From Helopsaltes ochotensis (taxonomy: Eukaryota; Chordata; Aves; Passeriformes; Locustellidae), in contig VXBM01000192.1 of assembly GCA_013400155.1 (NCBI GenBank), positions 828,158 through 892,157 of the forward strand: a DNA stretch of 64,000 bases, read 5' to 3'. Numbering within the stretch: the stretch's first letter is position 1; each line of letters opens with the position of its first letter. The notes beneath the pieces are model-generated. The model saw only the letters and a program-made list of their open reading frames with translations. It ran no database searches and had not been told where the DNA came from. Position numbers and translations under genes: made by a program. Of this stretch, positions 1 through 12,600 are shown one piece after another.

Positions 1-300
1 GGGGCAGGGCCGTGCGGTTTCGTTGCCACAACATCCTGCTGCCGGTGCTTCCTCATCGCGTTTTGTCCGGCCGTTACTCGAGCAAAGTTTCGCTTGCAGC
101 GATCGTTGCTAAAATTAGGGATTTTGTGGTAGTCCAAGGGAGTTTTCCTTCGGACGGTTGCAGCTCTTAACCTTGCTCCCAAAACTAAAGCACCTCGAGG
201 CTGTGCAGCCTCTGCGTGCAATGACGACCGCAGGAACAGAGCATGTTAGCGAGGGTTGCGTGCTGTAATTACATCATTGCCCTGTAAGTTTGGGGAAAAA
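1..300. promoter_or_regulatory. CpG-rich edge of an island running off the left end
   Basis: I count about 20 CpG dinucleotides in the first 300 bases, including clusters around TCGCG, CCGGCCG and GACGACCG. CpG then becomes rare over the next several kilobases. This is the pattern of a CpG-island shore whose core lies left of the window. In vertebrates the gene next to TMCO3 on this side is TFDP1, transcribed in the same direction as TMCO3, so its 5' end would face this edge. That assignment is inference from gene order; no TFDP1 coding sequence is visible. Confidence 0.4.
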
Positions 301-3300
301 AAACTAAACCAAAACCTGCAGCGTTGCTGGGGGGACTACAAAGGCAGAGCCGTTATGGTGGAAACGGCAGGAAAGCAAGGAAAGCTCAAGAGTCGTGTTG
401 CTCATAGGGGGGTATGCAAGGCTGTTTGATGGGGAGGAAGCTATACAGAGTTCTGCATGCGAGACCAAGCCTGCATGGTACAAGGTTGCTCATAACGCAA
501 TGAAAAGGGGAGCAGGAAGTAAAAGGCTCGTTCTTTCGCCAAAATCATGCTGCTTCCTGAGAAAGAAGACTAGTTGGGAACAGAACACAGGGTCACTACA
601 TTGCAGCAGCAGAAAAATCCAGCAGAGAAAATGCTGGAGAAGATGCATTTCATGAGTCGATGAGATTCACATTCACTTTTACACCTTACTTTTTTCTTTT
701 TTTTAAAGACATTGAATTGTTGTGCTTTACAATAGTAATGAAGCACTACATTCATTTTCCTGATAAATAGCAATCTTCGGAGTTTTCAATTAACAATATT
801 CCGCTCCCCCTCCCTCCCCCACAGGCTGCTCTAGGGTTATTACCCCATTTCTTCATTCCTCTTGATTAAGCTTGACGGCAGTAGACATAGAAGAAAGTGT
901 GATAATGCAAATGTGTTTGTAACTTTATAACTTTTCAGAAAGCAGCAAAAACTTTCACACACAAAACCCATAAGGCAGCTGCGGAAAAAAAATGCTTCCT
1001 GAAAGCCATCTCCAATTGATAGTGCTGCTCTCCACCCTCCAAGTCATATATACTCTGCCTGGGGGTTCAAACCGTCTATGTATCTCATGTCCCTACCCAC
1101 CCACCTCCTGCTCTTTTGTTTTACATTAATTCTTGTAGGAAAAAACACTTGCAAGTCAACAGAACAAGCACAAACAAGAAGGAGTGTCCTAGTTTGCTAG
1201 AATTTATTTTGATACATACTAAGTGCCCAAACACGCCCAACTCTTGGGTATTGTTTTTTTTTTTTTCTTTAGCCAAGGGTTGTTCACAACTAATTTGAAG
1301 TATTTGTACCAGTGGAAAAACTTTCAACACTTCTCTAATCTCTGAGCACACCTTTTTCAGGTATTTTGGAGCTTTAGGATTTCGTTTGTGTTCCTAGTGA
1401 TGGAAGGCTATTGCAGTGCATTTTTCAGGGGAGTGCCTCTCCCTTTTAAGAGTGCACGAAAATAACTTTAAACATCAGCACAGCAGGACTGCATGACAGA
1501 CACAAGGAAATTGTCTCATGAGGCCATCTAGTCTGTAGGCAGAAAGCTTCAACAGATGCCAGAGGAAATGCATGTGAACAGGGAGCCATGCAATCTGAAC
1601 GCTGTGATCTGTGCAAACTCGTGATTTAATTAAAGACCTAATGCCACCTGACCACCTTGTCACCATCTGGCCCCGTCAGGAGGTACCATCTCCCAATTCG
1701 CAAATTTCTACTCTATTTTAGGAAATACAAAATACAGCTTGGTACCATAACTTTGAAAATTTTACTACCCTCTGATCTAGGTTTTGTCCCACAAGGCAGG
1801 ATCAGTTATCCCTAAGTCATTCTTGTCACTCCATTGTCCCATTTGTTGTCTCCAGCAAGCAGGTTTTCCTAGTCCCACTGTCCTTATAGCATCAGTAAGT
1901 CCAACCCTCAAGTGGTAATTACTCAACAGAGGCAGTGGGAGAACCCAAGGACCAAATCTCCTGGACTACTGAGTGAAGTTGACAGAAACATGCCTTTCCC
2001 TCCTGCCTTTAGGGGTTGAGTGGGCTTCACATCTCTAAGCCAAAAGGGCATCTCACTGCTCTTCCTTCTCCCTGCACCAGTTGTGTTGGCTCCCTCATTG
2101 TCATGAACACTGGTTGTCTGATAATTTGCTGCTCCTTACAAGCTATTGCATTTCCCACAAAATAGTAATGCTGTTAGTGTGGCTTGCCTCTTGTCATTCC
2201 GGGATCCCATTTCCTCCACCTTTGGCACTGCCCGCAGGCTGGAACGCTGCCAGGATTGGTTACAGAGCAGAACTACGGATTCCTTGCCTAGATGAACCCC
2301 AGGAGTGCTTTTGTGGTTAGATTGTTCCTGGGTTCATTCCAACAGGCAAGACCACACTAGATTTCTCACCCCCTCCATCAAGCATCATCGTACAGCAATA
2401 TTCTGTCATACAAGGCACCCCCACATCTTTCTGCCTGCAAAGCTGAGGACGTGCAATCATAAAACAAGTGCGGTACAAGGCTTTGTGAGGATGCTTTTCC
2501 TCATATTTGAGAATTAGAGGAAGTATAAATTCCTACAGCTGTTAAAAGGCTGTGTAGTGTCATGGACTTAGCCCACCATCACCACATTCTTGAGCCATCC
2601 TAGACCTACATCAGTTACAGTTTCAGGAAACCGCCTCACAGCTCCCACAAATACCTTCCTACTGACAAACTGAAGCCACCTGCTCTGTATAGGATAAGCC
2701 ACTAGTAGGGTGGTTGTGGGTCCATGTATACCAATTTGACCCCAGGGCCAGGGAAATGGCTCACAAAGCACAGCCCACACTACCAGCTTTTAAACAAGTT
2801 CGGTTCCTTTATCTTCACAGAAGCAGCAAGGATAGCAATTAAATGGTAATACACAAGAACTCAAATTTTCAGAAAGCCATGCCAAACAAGCACAGCTAAA
2901 CCCACCTACAAAATAAATCAACCAAACCCACCCCCTCCCCAAAAAACCCCGAATTTCAACCCCAAAATAGGTTAGCTGAATGAATTGCAAGTCAAGCACA
3001 GAGCAGACCTTCCTTTTCACTCCCTTAAATTCAGCTAGACCACTGGAATATCCTCTCATCATTTAATGAGGTTTCTGCTCTGTATCAGCTTTTCTGTATT
3101 CAGATGGTGCTGTTAATGAATAAGATAGAACCATCGTCCAACAAGCTGGAACAAGAATTTCCAGAAAAAGACATTTTGTTTTTCAAGAAACCTTCAAGAA
3201 ATCAGTAGATTTTCCTTTCAGGGCTTCTGGAACTCTGCTTTAATTTTATCTGCTTGACACAGAAAGAGAATATTCTACAGTACAAGCGTAAGGTTTCCAA

Positions 3301-3690
3301 AAAGCTGCAATTATATCTAAGTGGGCTGGTTATGCAATAGTCTCCCCATTTTCCATACAGGAATGAGTGATCATTCAGGAATATGGTCTGTTGTTTCTGT
3401 CCTAAGATCATATCATGAGACTATCCCATTTGGACATGGAATTACACATTGAGCCATTATTTGCATTTCAGGAAACATTTATGGTATCTTAATAGACCTC
3501 CAGATTTCTATGAGGCAATCTCAAATGTCTGATTGTAAACAAATTTACCATATGTCTGTTAAGATTACTGATTTGCACTTACATCTAATATTGAACCAGG
3601 CAATCCAAGTCTGTGTCAACAAAGAGGCACAGACCACCAGTAGTCACATAAGGCTATTTCTCTTCCCTCAGTTCTCCTAAAGCCTAGCCA
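301..3690. other. Intergenic stretch, no gene recognised
   Basis: AT-rich single-copy-looking DNA. The open frames here are short, overlap on both strands and match no family I recognise. A short T-run lies near 1,254-1,266. No exon with convincing splice sites was seen. Confidence 0.5.
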
Positions 3691-3692
3691 AC

Positions 3693-4100
3693 TTTTCCTG
3701 GTTTTGGCCAGAACACAGCTGTTTTCACAGTAGGCATTAGTGGTGGTACCTGGAGTGGTGTGGGTATGTGTACCTTGTTATCCTGTACCATCCTACCTCA
3801 TTGCCAGAGGCAGGGAAGATGAGTTCCCTCTCTTACTTCAGGAAGAAAGGTGGCCCCTTTGTCTGTGGTGGGATGGAGAACTGTTGTTGTCTGGGGGTCC
3901 TCTTTGTACACTTTTGTTACTAATATTGTTGCTGTTACTGTTTGTTTTCTTATCTCATTGCTGTTTCCAGTAAATGGTGCTTATCTCAACCCACAATCTT
4001 TTGCCTTTTGTGCTTCCAGCTGGGGGGAGAGGGGAAACAACTGACAGCGTGGTTTTGGTGAGAGCACTAAATTGGGGAATACCATTCCTAAACCATGACA
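3693..4100 (-). repeat. Solo LTR resembling avian ERVL-type LTRs
   Basis: Read on the minus strand the segment begins near 4,100 with TGTCATGGTTTAG and ends near 3,693 in a stretch resembling the terminal 'ccaaaaccag' end of LTRs common in bird genomes. In between, the plus strand carries 'atctcaaccca' (about 3,982), a pyrimidine-rich 'cttttgtgcttcc' segment and a G-rich stretch, in the order expected of that LTR read in reverse. No gag, pol or env remnant lies beside it, so it looks like a solo LTR left by recombination. Copy is diverged; no clear target-site duplication was found. Family name is from memory of avian repeats. Confidence 0.6.
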
Positions 4101-5498
4101 AAGTTTATTTGGGAGAGAACTGGGAGAGATGAGGCAACTAGTAAGGTATCTAAATGCTTGCTTTCCGTTTTTGAACCAAAAGAGCTTTTCACGCAAATCT
4201 TTTAACAGATATTCAGGATAATATTTTCTTTCTTTTAAGAGACACAAGCCATCAGTATTTCCTACTCTCCTTCCTAACTTTTTAAAGAGTTTTCTAGAGA
4301 ACTACAACTACCCACAGCAATTTATTTAGATAAAAGTTTTACTCATCACAGGTGCAATATGTCATTAATAATTGCTCCAAGCACTAACTAAGTGACATAA
4401 TGGAAGCCATACAGAGGTCTCTACCATGACCTGCAATACATTTTTCCCCCTGAAACAGGTAGCAAACTACATGTGAAATAAGCATCTTTCAAAGCCAAAA
4501 TGAAGCATTCAGGAGAGATGCTTGTATTTCATGCTGAAACAATGAGCTACGTCAGTGGATAGAGTGGATAAGACAGTTAAGAAAAAAAATATTTCAGTGA
4601 GGTACCTGGAAAAAAGTAAAAGGTCTGAGCTAGTAGACTGTTAAATGGAACCATAAAACTTGAACTGCTCCTCTATTTTGAATAAAAATATTGAAATACA
4701 CCAGCAAATCAGTTTTTAGTTTCTTTTCTCTTATAGATTCATTTTATTTTAAAAAATATTTTATTTACAGGGCAGCTTTTTGCTCTGCATTTGTCTTTTT
4801 TGCAACAACTTTTGAAACCATTTGAGGGGAAGTGGAATTGCCATACATTCCTCCAACCTTTATGAAGTGTTAGTGCCTAGAGGGAAAGCCTCGAATCCAG
4901 TGAGCAAGAACTCATATAGGATGTTCTCTACCCTATCCCACCAGTACATACACACTCCAGACTAATCCAAGTTTCATTTGGACAAGCCCAGCAGACATCA
5001 GAGAAGACACAGAAGAAACTCAGACAGCTATGGGGGAAAGAGGTATAGAGCACAAAAATCCATCCAAAGCTTTGTTTTACTACTTGGAGGACAATTTTCA
5101 TTTTAATGAAAATGTAACATGCATTTTTCTAACCATTTTGTGGGTACCAATGTTATTTCAGATGATACTGCAATACTGACCTGAAGTGTTAATGTATCTT
5201 AAATAGTATTGTTTTCAGCAGATAAACCTCAAGATGATTGTTAAATGCTTGGTCACAGAGTAGACTATAGCCTATGAGTAAGCTTTCTCTATGACACTTA
5301 AAGAATGGGCTTTTACAAGATCTATCTCACTACATACAACATTTTAAAGAAAAACCACATTTAAGATCACATCCAAAACACTGTTTTCTAAAATATCATG
5401 GTATTTTTAATAGACTAAAAATTTATTCAATATAAATGTAACTTAAAAGATCATGGGGTTGAAAATACACATCCAGTCTGCCTTTTCTAGTTTTCTGC
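4101..5498. other. Intergenic / distal TMCO3 3' flank
   Basis: AT-rich DNA without recognisable exons. Several minus-strand AATAAA hexamers (TTTATT on plus), for example at 4,104-4,109, 4,321-4,326 and 5,422-5,427, could serve as distal TMCO3 poly(A) signals. The one at 5,422-5,427 is the first canonical AATAAA I find downstream of the TMCO3 stop codon and would imply a 3' UTR of about 1.1 kb. Confidence 0.4.
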
Positions 5499-5599
5499 AA
5501 GTTTAATTTACTTAAAATAATTTCAAATCTAGAATAGCGTCAACTAAGAAGTTTAATTTACTTAAAATAATTTCAAATCTAGAATAGCGTCAACTAAGA
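5499..5599. repeat. Perfect 50-bp tandem duplication
   Basis: Bases 5,499-5,549 are repeated exactly at 5,549-5,599 (period 50, no mismatch). The unit contains 'gtttaatttacttaaaataa' followed by 'tagaatagcgtcaactaaga'. Identity implies a very recent duplication, a length polymorphism, or an assembly artefact. On the minus strand each unit holds an ATTAAA hexamer (5,502-5,507 and 5,552-5,557), so if the TMCO3 3' UTR reaches here a weak poly(A) signal has been doubled. Confidence 0.95.
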
Positions 5600-6503
5600 T
5601 CCAACCTCCAAGGTTACAGAAGTGCTATTTTTCACATCTAATTAAAATTACACTTCCCAATTTTACTACATTTCTTTTTGATTTAAAAGAAAACACCCCT
5701 GTAAACCATTACTGTAGCAGCAGTTAGCAACAAGAATGGGTAACAACCGTCAGTCTGCAAACGTAAGTTATGTCCTTTCTTACTGTCAATTTTTAGTCAA
5801 TTATGTAAATAAATAAAAGAGCTAACACAAAATATACCACTATAAGGAAAAACATTATATGCTGCAATTCGGAATAAAGTATCATGCAGTACTGGCTGCA
5901 TGATTTGGAATATGGAATCAACTGCTTGGAACTGATGCTAAATAGTTAAACCTTTTCTTTGTGTTGATCACTCTTTTGTTCACCACTAGAAATCTGTTTG
6001 GTAATTAATTTTATACTGCTATATTAAAATCCTAAATGTGAAAATGACTGAAGTCATTTAGTGAAAGAAGATACCATAGGCACCATTATATATATATATA
6101 TCTATCTTCCCTTTTGAACAAAATCTGGTGATGAACCAGCATTAACAGGATGAAAATTAAAAGGCACATTCAGGCAAAGAAAATAATCAACATAGTTTGC
6201 ATGATGCTATATTTTAAAAAAATAATTTATGCTCTGAGTAACAGACTGTATCAGAAACAAATATTCTAGCAGATTCCAATCTGTCCCACTTAAAGTAAAA
6301 GGTGTGCAATTCAAATGACAACAATTATTTTTTAGTATTGAATTTTGTTTTGTTTTAAGGTCAGTATAAGGCTTATAACCAAGTGCTTGTTAAGAACAGT
6401 GACTACTCAACAGGTCTTGTTTTCTGAGTGCATAGAAATACAATGAGCAATGAAGATGTTTTCCTTGCAAGAGGACATATTCTTCTATTTGTGCAAATCT
6501 TGA
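5600..6503 (-). other. TMCO3: Probable TMCO3 3' UTR
   Basis: AT-rich sequence immediately downstream (minus strand) of the TMCO3 stop codon at 6,504-6,506, with no intervening splice signal that would extend the coding region. It contains a short (AT)n run near 6,087-6,101. The UTR end is not fixed; candidate poly(A) hexamers are ATTAAA in the 50-bp duplication and AATAAA at 5,422-5,427. Confidence 0.5.
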
Positions 6504-6617
6504 TCAAGTACTTGAGCGTCTTTCAGGTCTCGGAACACATTTCATAATTGCAGCTCTCCACAGGGCAGGGGCAAGTAAAAGGCTAAGAGTAGTCACACTC
6601 AGAATAAGAAGATAGAC
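6504..6617 (-). CDS. TMCO3: TMCO3 coding exon 12 (residues 642-678, stop)
   Basis: Acceptor 'ttgcag' then GTCTATCTT. Encodes VYLLILSVTTLSLLLAPALW, the last helix, then a short basic tail ending PRPERRSST and TGA at 6,506-6,504. 114 nt. Confidence 0.96.
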   Translation of the reverse strand, partial: VYLLILSVTTLSLLLAPALWRAAIMKCVPRPERRSST

Positions 6618-9600
6618 CTGCAAAAGGCAAAGAAAAGCCATTACTTCTCTTGGTTACATAGTAGCACAAAGAAGTATCTAGAAGTTTGATGGATTTGACA
6701 AAGAAGCCCTAAGCAACTTTGCATATTGCTACAAAAGCAAACAAATGCATGCTCAAATTATCTAATTACCTGTTTACCTGGTGTGAAGGGACAATTGCAA
6801 AAACATTATGAGCTTATAGAAAAACAATTGTTTTTATGTGAAGTAATCAATTTTGAAAATTCAGTATTTGTTAAAAAGTCAAAGGCCAATTATCACTTTA
6901 TTTAAAAAAACAAAACAAAAATCCCCAAACAAACCAAACCAAAAAGACCCCCAACCAATCAAAGAAATTTTAAAAAAACCACACCACCACTCTAAACTAT
7001 TCTGGTTTAATGATATAATGGCAAAGTTCACTGCTTATCAACTGAAAAAAGTATACAAAAATCCCTTTAAGTCATACTGTACATATACTGGAAAAAAAAA
7101 AAAGAACCTAACTACGTTAGAAAACATTCCTAGAAAACATTAGCAGGAAGTAGTTTGGAGGTCTCAAGCAAAAGAATGAGTTTAGGAAATTTCAGCGGTA
7201 TACAAACCTATACAGTAGATAATCATGTGAGAGCAGAAAAACATGGAAGCCTAAAAGCCTCCAAACTCAGTGGGTGGGCCCCTAAACTGGTTCTGTGATC
7301 GCATACAGATATCTTGAAACTCTATGCAAACATGAAATATTTGTAACTCTTAATTATATGAAGGAGTGAACATGAAAGTGAATCACTGTTACCTAAAAGC
7401 GAACAGCATTGTGTAAGTTTTTTGCATGTGCTTTATTTGGAATTGGTTCCAACACGATGCAGTCCACTTGCTCAAATAATGAAAACCTCAGAACATCCGG
7501 AGAGCACTTTTTGTGAGCAGAAGCACAGAGGATAAAGCAGCTGGTACTGGAAAGTGAGGTCAGTTGCTGAATCTCTATAGCTATAATTTACTTGATTTCA
7601 TAAATCAGACTTCATCTTCCAAAAAAAAGTAACATTCTCACAGGTTCAGTATAAAACTAAGTTTAGGGCTTCTTTCCTGGCGGACTTTTTTCTTGACTAC
7701 CGAAAACATTGGTTGTTTCTTCTGTGAAGGATTTAAAATGAACAAGCTTTACAGGTTAAAATGATTACAAGTTTATTTGCTTGTTTAAATGTTAAGGCAG
7801 TTTTCACAGTATCTGCTCTCTAGCTCTTATTTACTGGTATTTCCTTCTTCAAATCCTATATTCTCTCTGTATTGTCCACTCCAATACCTCTTTCAATAGC
7901 TGTACCAAGATTTTAAAAGCAAAGGCTTCTCAGTCTTTGTGACTTGGGTGCTATCTGCCACTCACTGTTCACATAAGTAAGTTGTGAGAGAAGTTAAGGT
8001 AAAACATTTATAACTAAGCTATTTAAAATATTAAAGTCCAGTATGAAACAAGTAAAAACCAGCACTAAGAACCCTGACTGGGACATACAAGTATCCATTT
8101 GTATGGGTTGATTCTACAGTTTTATAGTTGAGAGGTGCCACAAAATTGGAGTGTACTGGTATTTCACATACTGGGATTTTGCATTACAGTGTAAGATATT
8201 CAGGTGCAAAAAATGAAATTAATAACCACAGAACAGCTTACCTCCCGAGATATGATCCCTGCTCTGCGTGCTCTACTTCCCAGAACAAAAGAGAATTCAC
8301 TGACTTGTGCCAGTCCTGCTGAGACAATCCACTTGATATATTGGCTGGTCTTTGGAAGAATCAAAGAAAGGACAAGCACTGCCAAGACAAACTGTAAAAA
8401 CAGGTTTTTTGAGTTTTTGTGGGGTTTTTTTGTTTGTTTGTTTAAAAAAAGAAGTGCAATGAATAAGATAACTCTGTAAGATATACAGCATCAAATAGAA
8501 TAATTTTGGACATAACATGAAATAACAGACTTCCAAGTGTCTTCTGTATCAATGTTAAAAGAGATGAATGTACATTTCACAGTAAAAAGTAGCATCTTCT
8601 TTACTATAATAAAACACTTGATAACTGTCACAAATCCCACGATAGAGAAACAGATGCTTTTCCATGTGCAACTTGCTTTTACTATTAAATAAATTTCTTT
8701 TTAAATACCTGAAGAATATTGTATCAAACTGCATTCTCATCAGGAAGATTCCTCCAAATACATCTTTACAGTAATATTCTCTGTTATATCAAATGTTCAG
8801 TCCTTGCATAGAATTTTCTTTAGGGCATGCAGCACAAAGATTACTTAGATTACTGAAGATTGAAGTATTTTTTAAAAGCATAAAAAAAATACCTTCATTA
8901 TGACGACAGACAATGTAAGGAATAGCAAGACTGTGAGTTCATATATCACAAACGTGGGAAAAACATGAAGCCCTAGAAGGCAAGAAAACAATAATGCACA
9001 GTTTGAGGCCAATATCTTACCATGGTAATTTTCTGGGTTAATAATATATTTAATTGCAAGACTGTACTCTCAAAACCAATCAAACAAAAAGCCTTAACTT
9101 ACCTACCAACCACTTGATCGCTACAGTCCTAACTACTTACTTGATCACAAAAGCATTTCCCGCAATATCCAGCCCTTTTTTCCTCTGGGGAGGTTTAGCA
9201 CGGGCAATATTCCCAACTGAATTAAGTTGCATATGACTGATGTGCAAGCACTTTAATTTCTAAAGCCTTCTATCTTCCACACCAATCAACAATACAAAAT
9301 CTGAACTGAAACACACATCTAATGAAAGCGATAAAAAACCCGCAAGAAAATAACTACATTGTTATGCAAAGTTATTGCAATATTTTGCTGGTCATTTAAC
9401 TTTTGCTTTATGATATGGTACTGAACTATCACAGTAGGAGGAACATGATATTCAGTATTTGCATAGACTATAGCTACAACCAGATTCCAAACTGTTTTCA
9501 TTCTATGACCATCACTTCCAAACACTGAAAAGTCACTTAGCCTGGAATCAGGTAAGGCCATAAACCCCTGAGCCCGGTCTTACAATTAACAAATATTAGA

Positions 9601-12600
9601 AAAACCCATTGCTATGATGTTGATGGCGTTTCTTTTTTTTGGTTGGAGTGGATTGTCTTTGGGGTTTTTTGCAATATTAAGTCTTTTTAACTTGGTAGTT
9701 ATATAAACAAAGGTAACAAGAATCACAAAGACCTCAGAAACATAAAACTAGATCCTGCAAATATTAAACATAAGGAGAAATATTTGTTCAAGAAGCCCTA
9801 GAATCACCAAGGAATAATCTTACAACTAAGTCCATTTTTATCTCCTGAAGCATGAGGAACTTATGCATGCAAACATAACGGTGTATCTTTGGAAGCTTGT
9901 TCCTTTTTCATAAAAGCTTCTAAAAAGTGAAATCAAAATAGTGGTGGTGTTCCCGACAAATTCATAATAGTTGGCATTTCTCCAACCCAGTTATTTCTGA
10001 TGAAGAACAAGAATGTAGCTTTCTAAAGCATAAGGCATGCAAATCAATGCTGTAAATAACTCCTTATTTTAATGTGGGACAAGGTTCCATTAATTTTCCC
10101 TCTCTATAGTGCTGCAGATCCAGATGAGCTGAAGAGAACCAAGAGCTGTCATCTCTTCCAGACTAACAGTAACTTCACAGGGTTTTGTCTGTATGCACAT
10201 TCAATTGCCAATGGAAACCTTCTTCAATTACATCGAAGATCTTTACACAAGTGCCACCCAGTCAGCACGCACACACCCAGTTTTATTTCTTAATTTCCTT
10301 CCAACTACTGAAGAGCAAATGAAAAAGACTATCAAAGTAAGAGGAGAGACTGCAGAATAAGAGATGTAAACCACACCAAAAAAAGAAACCCACATATGCG
10401 CACAGATGCATGTGGAAGGGCAAGTAGCTTCTCTGTTTTCACGTTTAATCACGTTCACAGTGCTCCTTCACCTTTAGGCTGACCTCAGAATAGATGTGAA
10501 AAGCAATCAGAGAAATACAGCCTGTAGCAATGGCATGTTTGATAAGAGGGATAATTCTGCCAGATCTAGAACTGAAGGTTTCCAAGGGAGGCTATAAATA
10601 AAGCCTAGTGTTCTCATCACTACTGGTGGCACTACGTGTTCAGTTGTGGAGCACACAGGCAGTCTGAAGTCCATTTGAACAGCTGCCCAGTGTTGAGATT
10701 ATTGCCATATTCCAAAGAGCTGAAGCACAAACTACAGCAGATTTCTATACCAATCCTTTGGAGGAGAGTGTCTGCAAGGTGAAAACAAGCCTTAACCTGT
10801 CACATACACTATTCTGAGCAGACAAATCAACATCTCAGAAACCAGACATTTTTTTTAAAGAAATAAATTCCATCATAAGGTATTTTATGATCAGTACAGA
10901 CCTTTGCCCCATTCCTAGATGAAAACCCAGGATAAGGCCATAAGTGCTATCAGACTCCTATACAAGCACATGGCACCTTCCTGACAACACAAACACCATC
11001 AGAAAGATTAGTTTCATAGGCAGAAGATGCATGAATATGGCCAATTATTGCAATGGTTTTGACCAGACTTCAACTAAGCTCAGGAATAATTTTGAAATCA
11101 TTCTCTAATATGGCAGAAACACTTCAAATAACTCAAAAACTTCAGCAGTGTCATCACCATGTGTCACATTGGCCAGCAGTCAACAGCTAGAGTAACGTGT
11201 ACTTAGGTACACTTTTACAGAGCTGACCACAAGCCACCAGACTTCAGCTCTGAACAGTGTTCACAAAGAGCAGAAACAGAGTGCATCACTGTCAAACCAA
11301 AATGCAGAGTTTACTCACAGAAGTTGGTATGTATTCCATGGACAACTACAGACAAGACTTTGCCCCATCTTTTTTAAAAGTACCTTTTCCTTAACAAATA
11401 AACTCCCTCCTTCCTCAACTGGACAGACTCTACCAATCTGCTGGATAGCTTCTAAACAGCATGTGAAGATCCAAATGTCTTGACCACATACTGGTTAGAT
11501 CCAACATCAAAAAAAGCAATCTTGGAGATCCTTGATGGCAAACAAGAGTATAAAAAACAGAACTCTGTGGGTCAAACTGGAGCCAGTAGAATTATTCTGA
11601 CACACCCTCAAGACAGGACATCACTCAGAAAAATCATGTTAGATATGCATTGAGATGCTGTGTCTGCTAAGAGTCGTAATGAACCCAAGATCATAGCCAG
11701 CAAATGCAGTAAATGCTACAGCCCTGGCTAGATCATTAAGCAGCAGAGGGAAAAGCCAATCTTCCTAACCTTTCTGCAAAGGGGAAATTCCTTTTGATTC
11801 TACTGTCAGTTCTGAGAGCATGAAACCTCCAAATTTCATTGTGCTTCATGCAGAAAAATAAAGCAGTAGAGCTGGATGGATAAGGAGAAGGCAATGCATG
11901 CCACCTAACAAATTCCAGTTGGGATCTTCCTTTGATTTTTGCAGATTCAACAGAAATGCTAAGAGGCTCATTGGACAAAACTGTGTGCATGTTGTTCTGG
12001 ACAGTGGTGGTGTTGGCAGTGTCACCATCACCCATCTTCTGAAGAAAAAGACTGAGCTGTTAAAGGATTTCCAGCATCTTGCATTCAAGCTTCAACACTG
12101 ACCACAGGAGGTACCCAAAACGGAAACGTGGAACCTGGCAGGTGGGTACATCTGTACAGCACATTGAGAACACACAACTTGTCAGTCAGTGCAAGTAGTC
12201 TACCAGTGGCAGAGAGGGTCTTGATGCCCAGATTCAAACTCTATAACTCCACATGTAGACTAAAAAAACAAAACGGAACTTTTTTACAACAGTCAAACAG
12301 TCTATGCAAAGATACCCTCCATCTTTCCAAGAAGTAATCAAAGCAAAATCAGATGATGTATGATGTATGGGTGAAGAGCTCTGTACTAGGTACAAAAACA
12401 AATGAGAAAGAAAGTGCCCAAAATGTGGCTCTAAGGGATTGGTCAAGATGTTCTCTCAAAACTACCAGTGAGGACAGAGACTAACAGAAACTCAGCAGGT
12501 GGCATAAAGAGTGCCAGGAACCTTGAAGAACACCCAGAGGCCTAAATGACTATACAGACAGAGAGTAACTCAAAGTGCAGCTGTTAATGCCTAACTGCAA

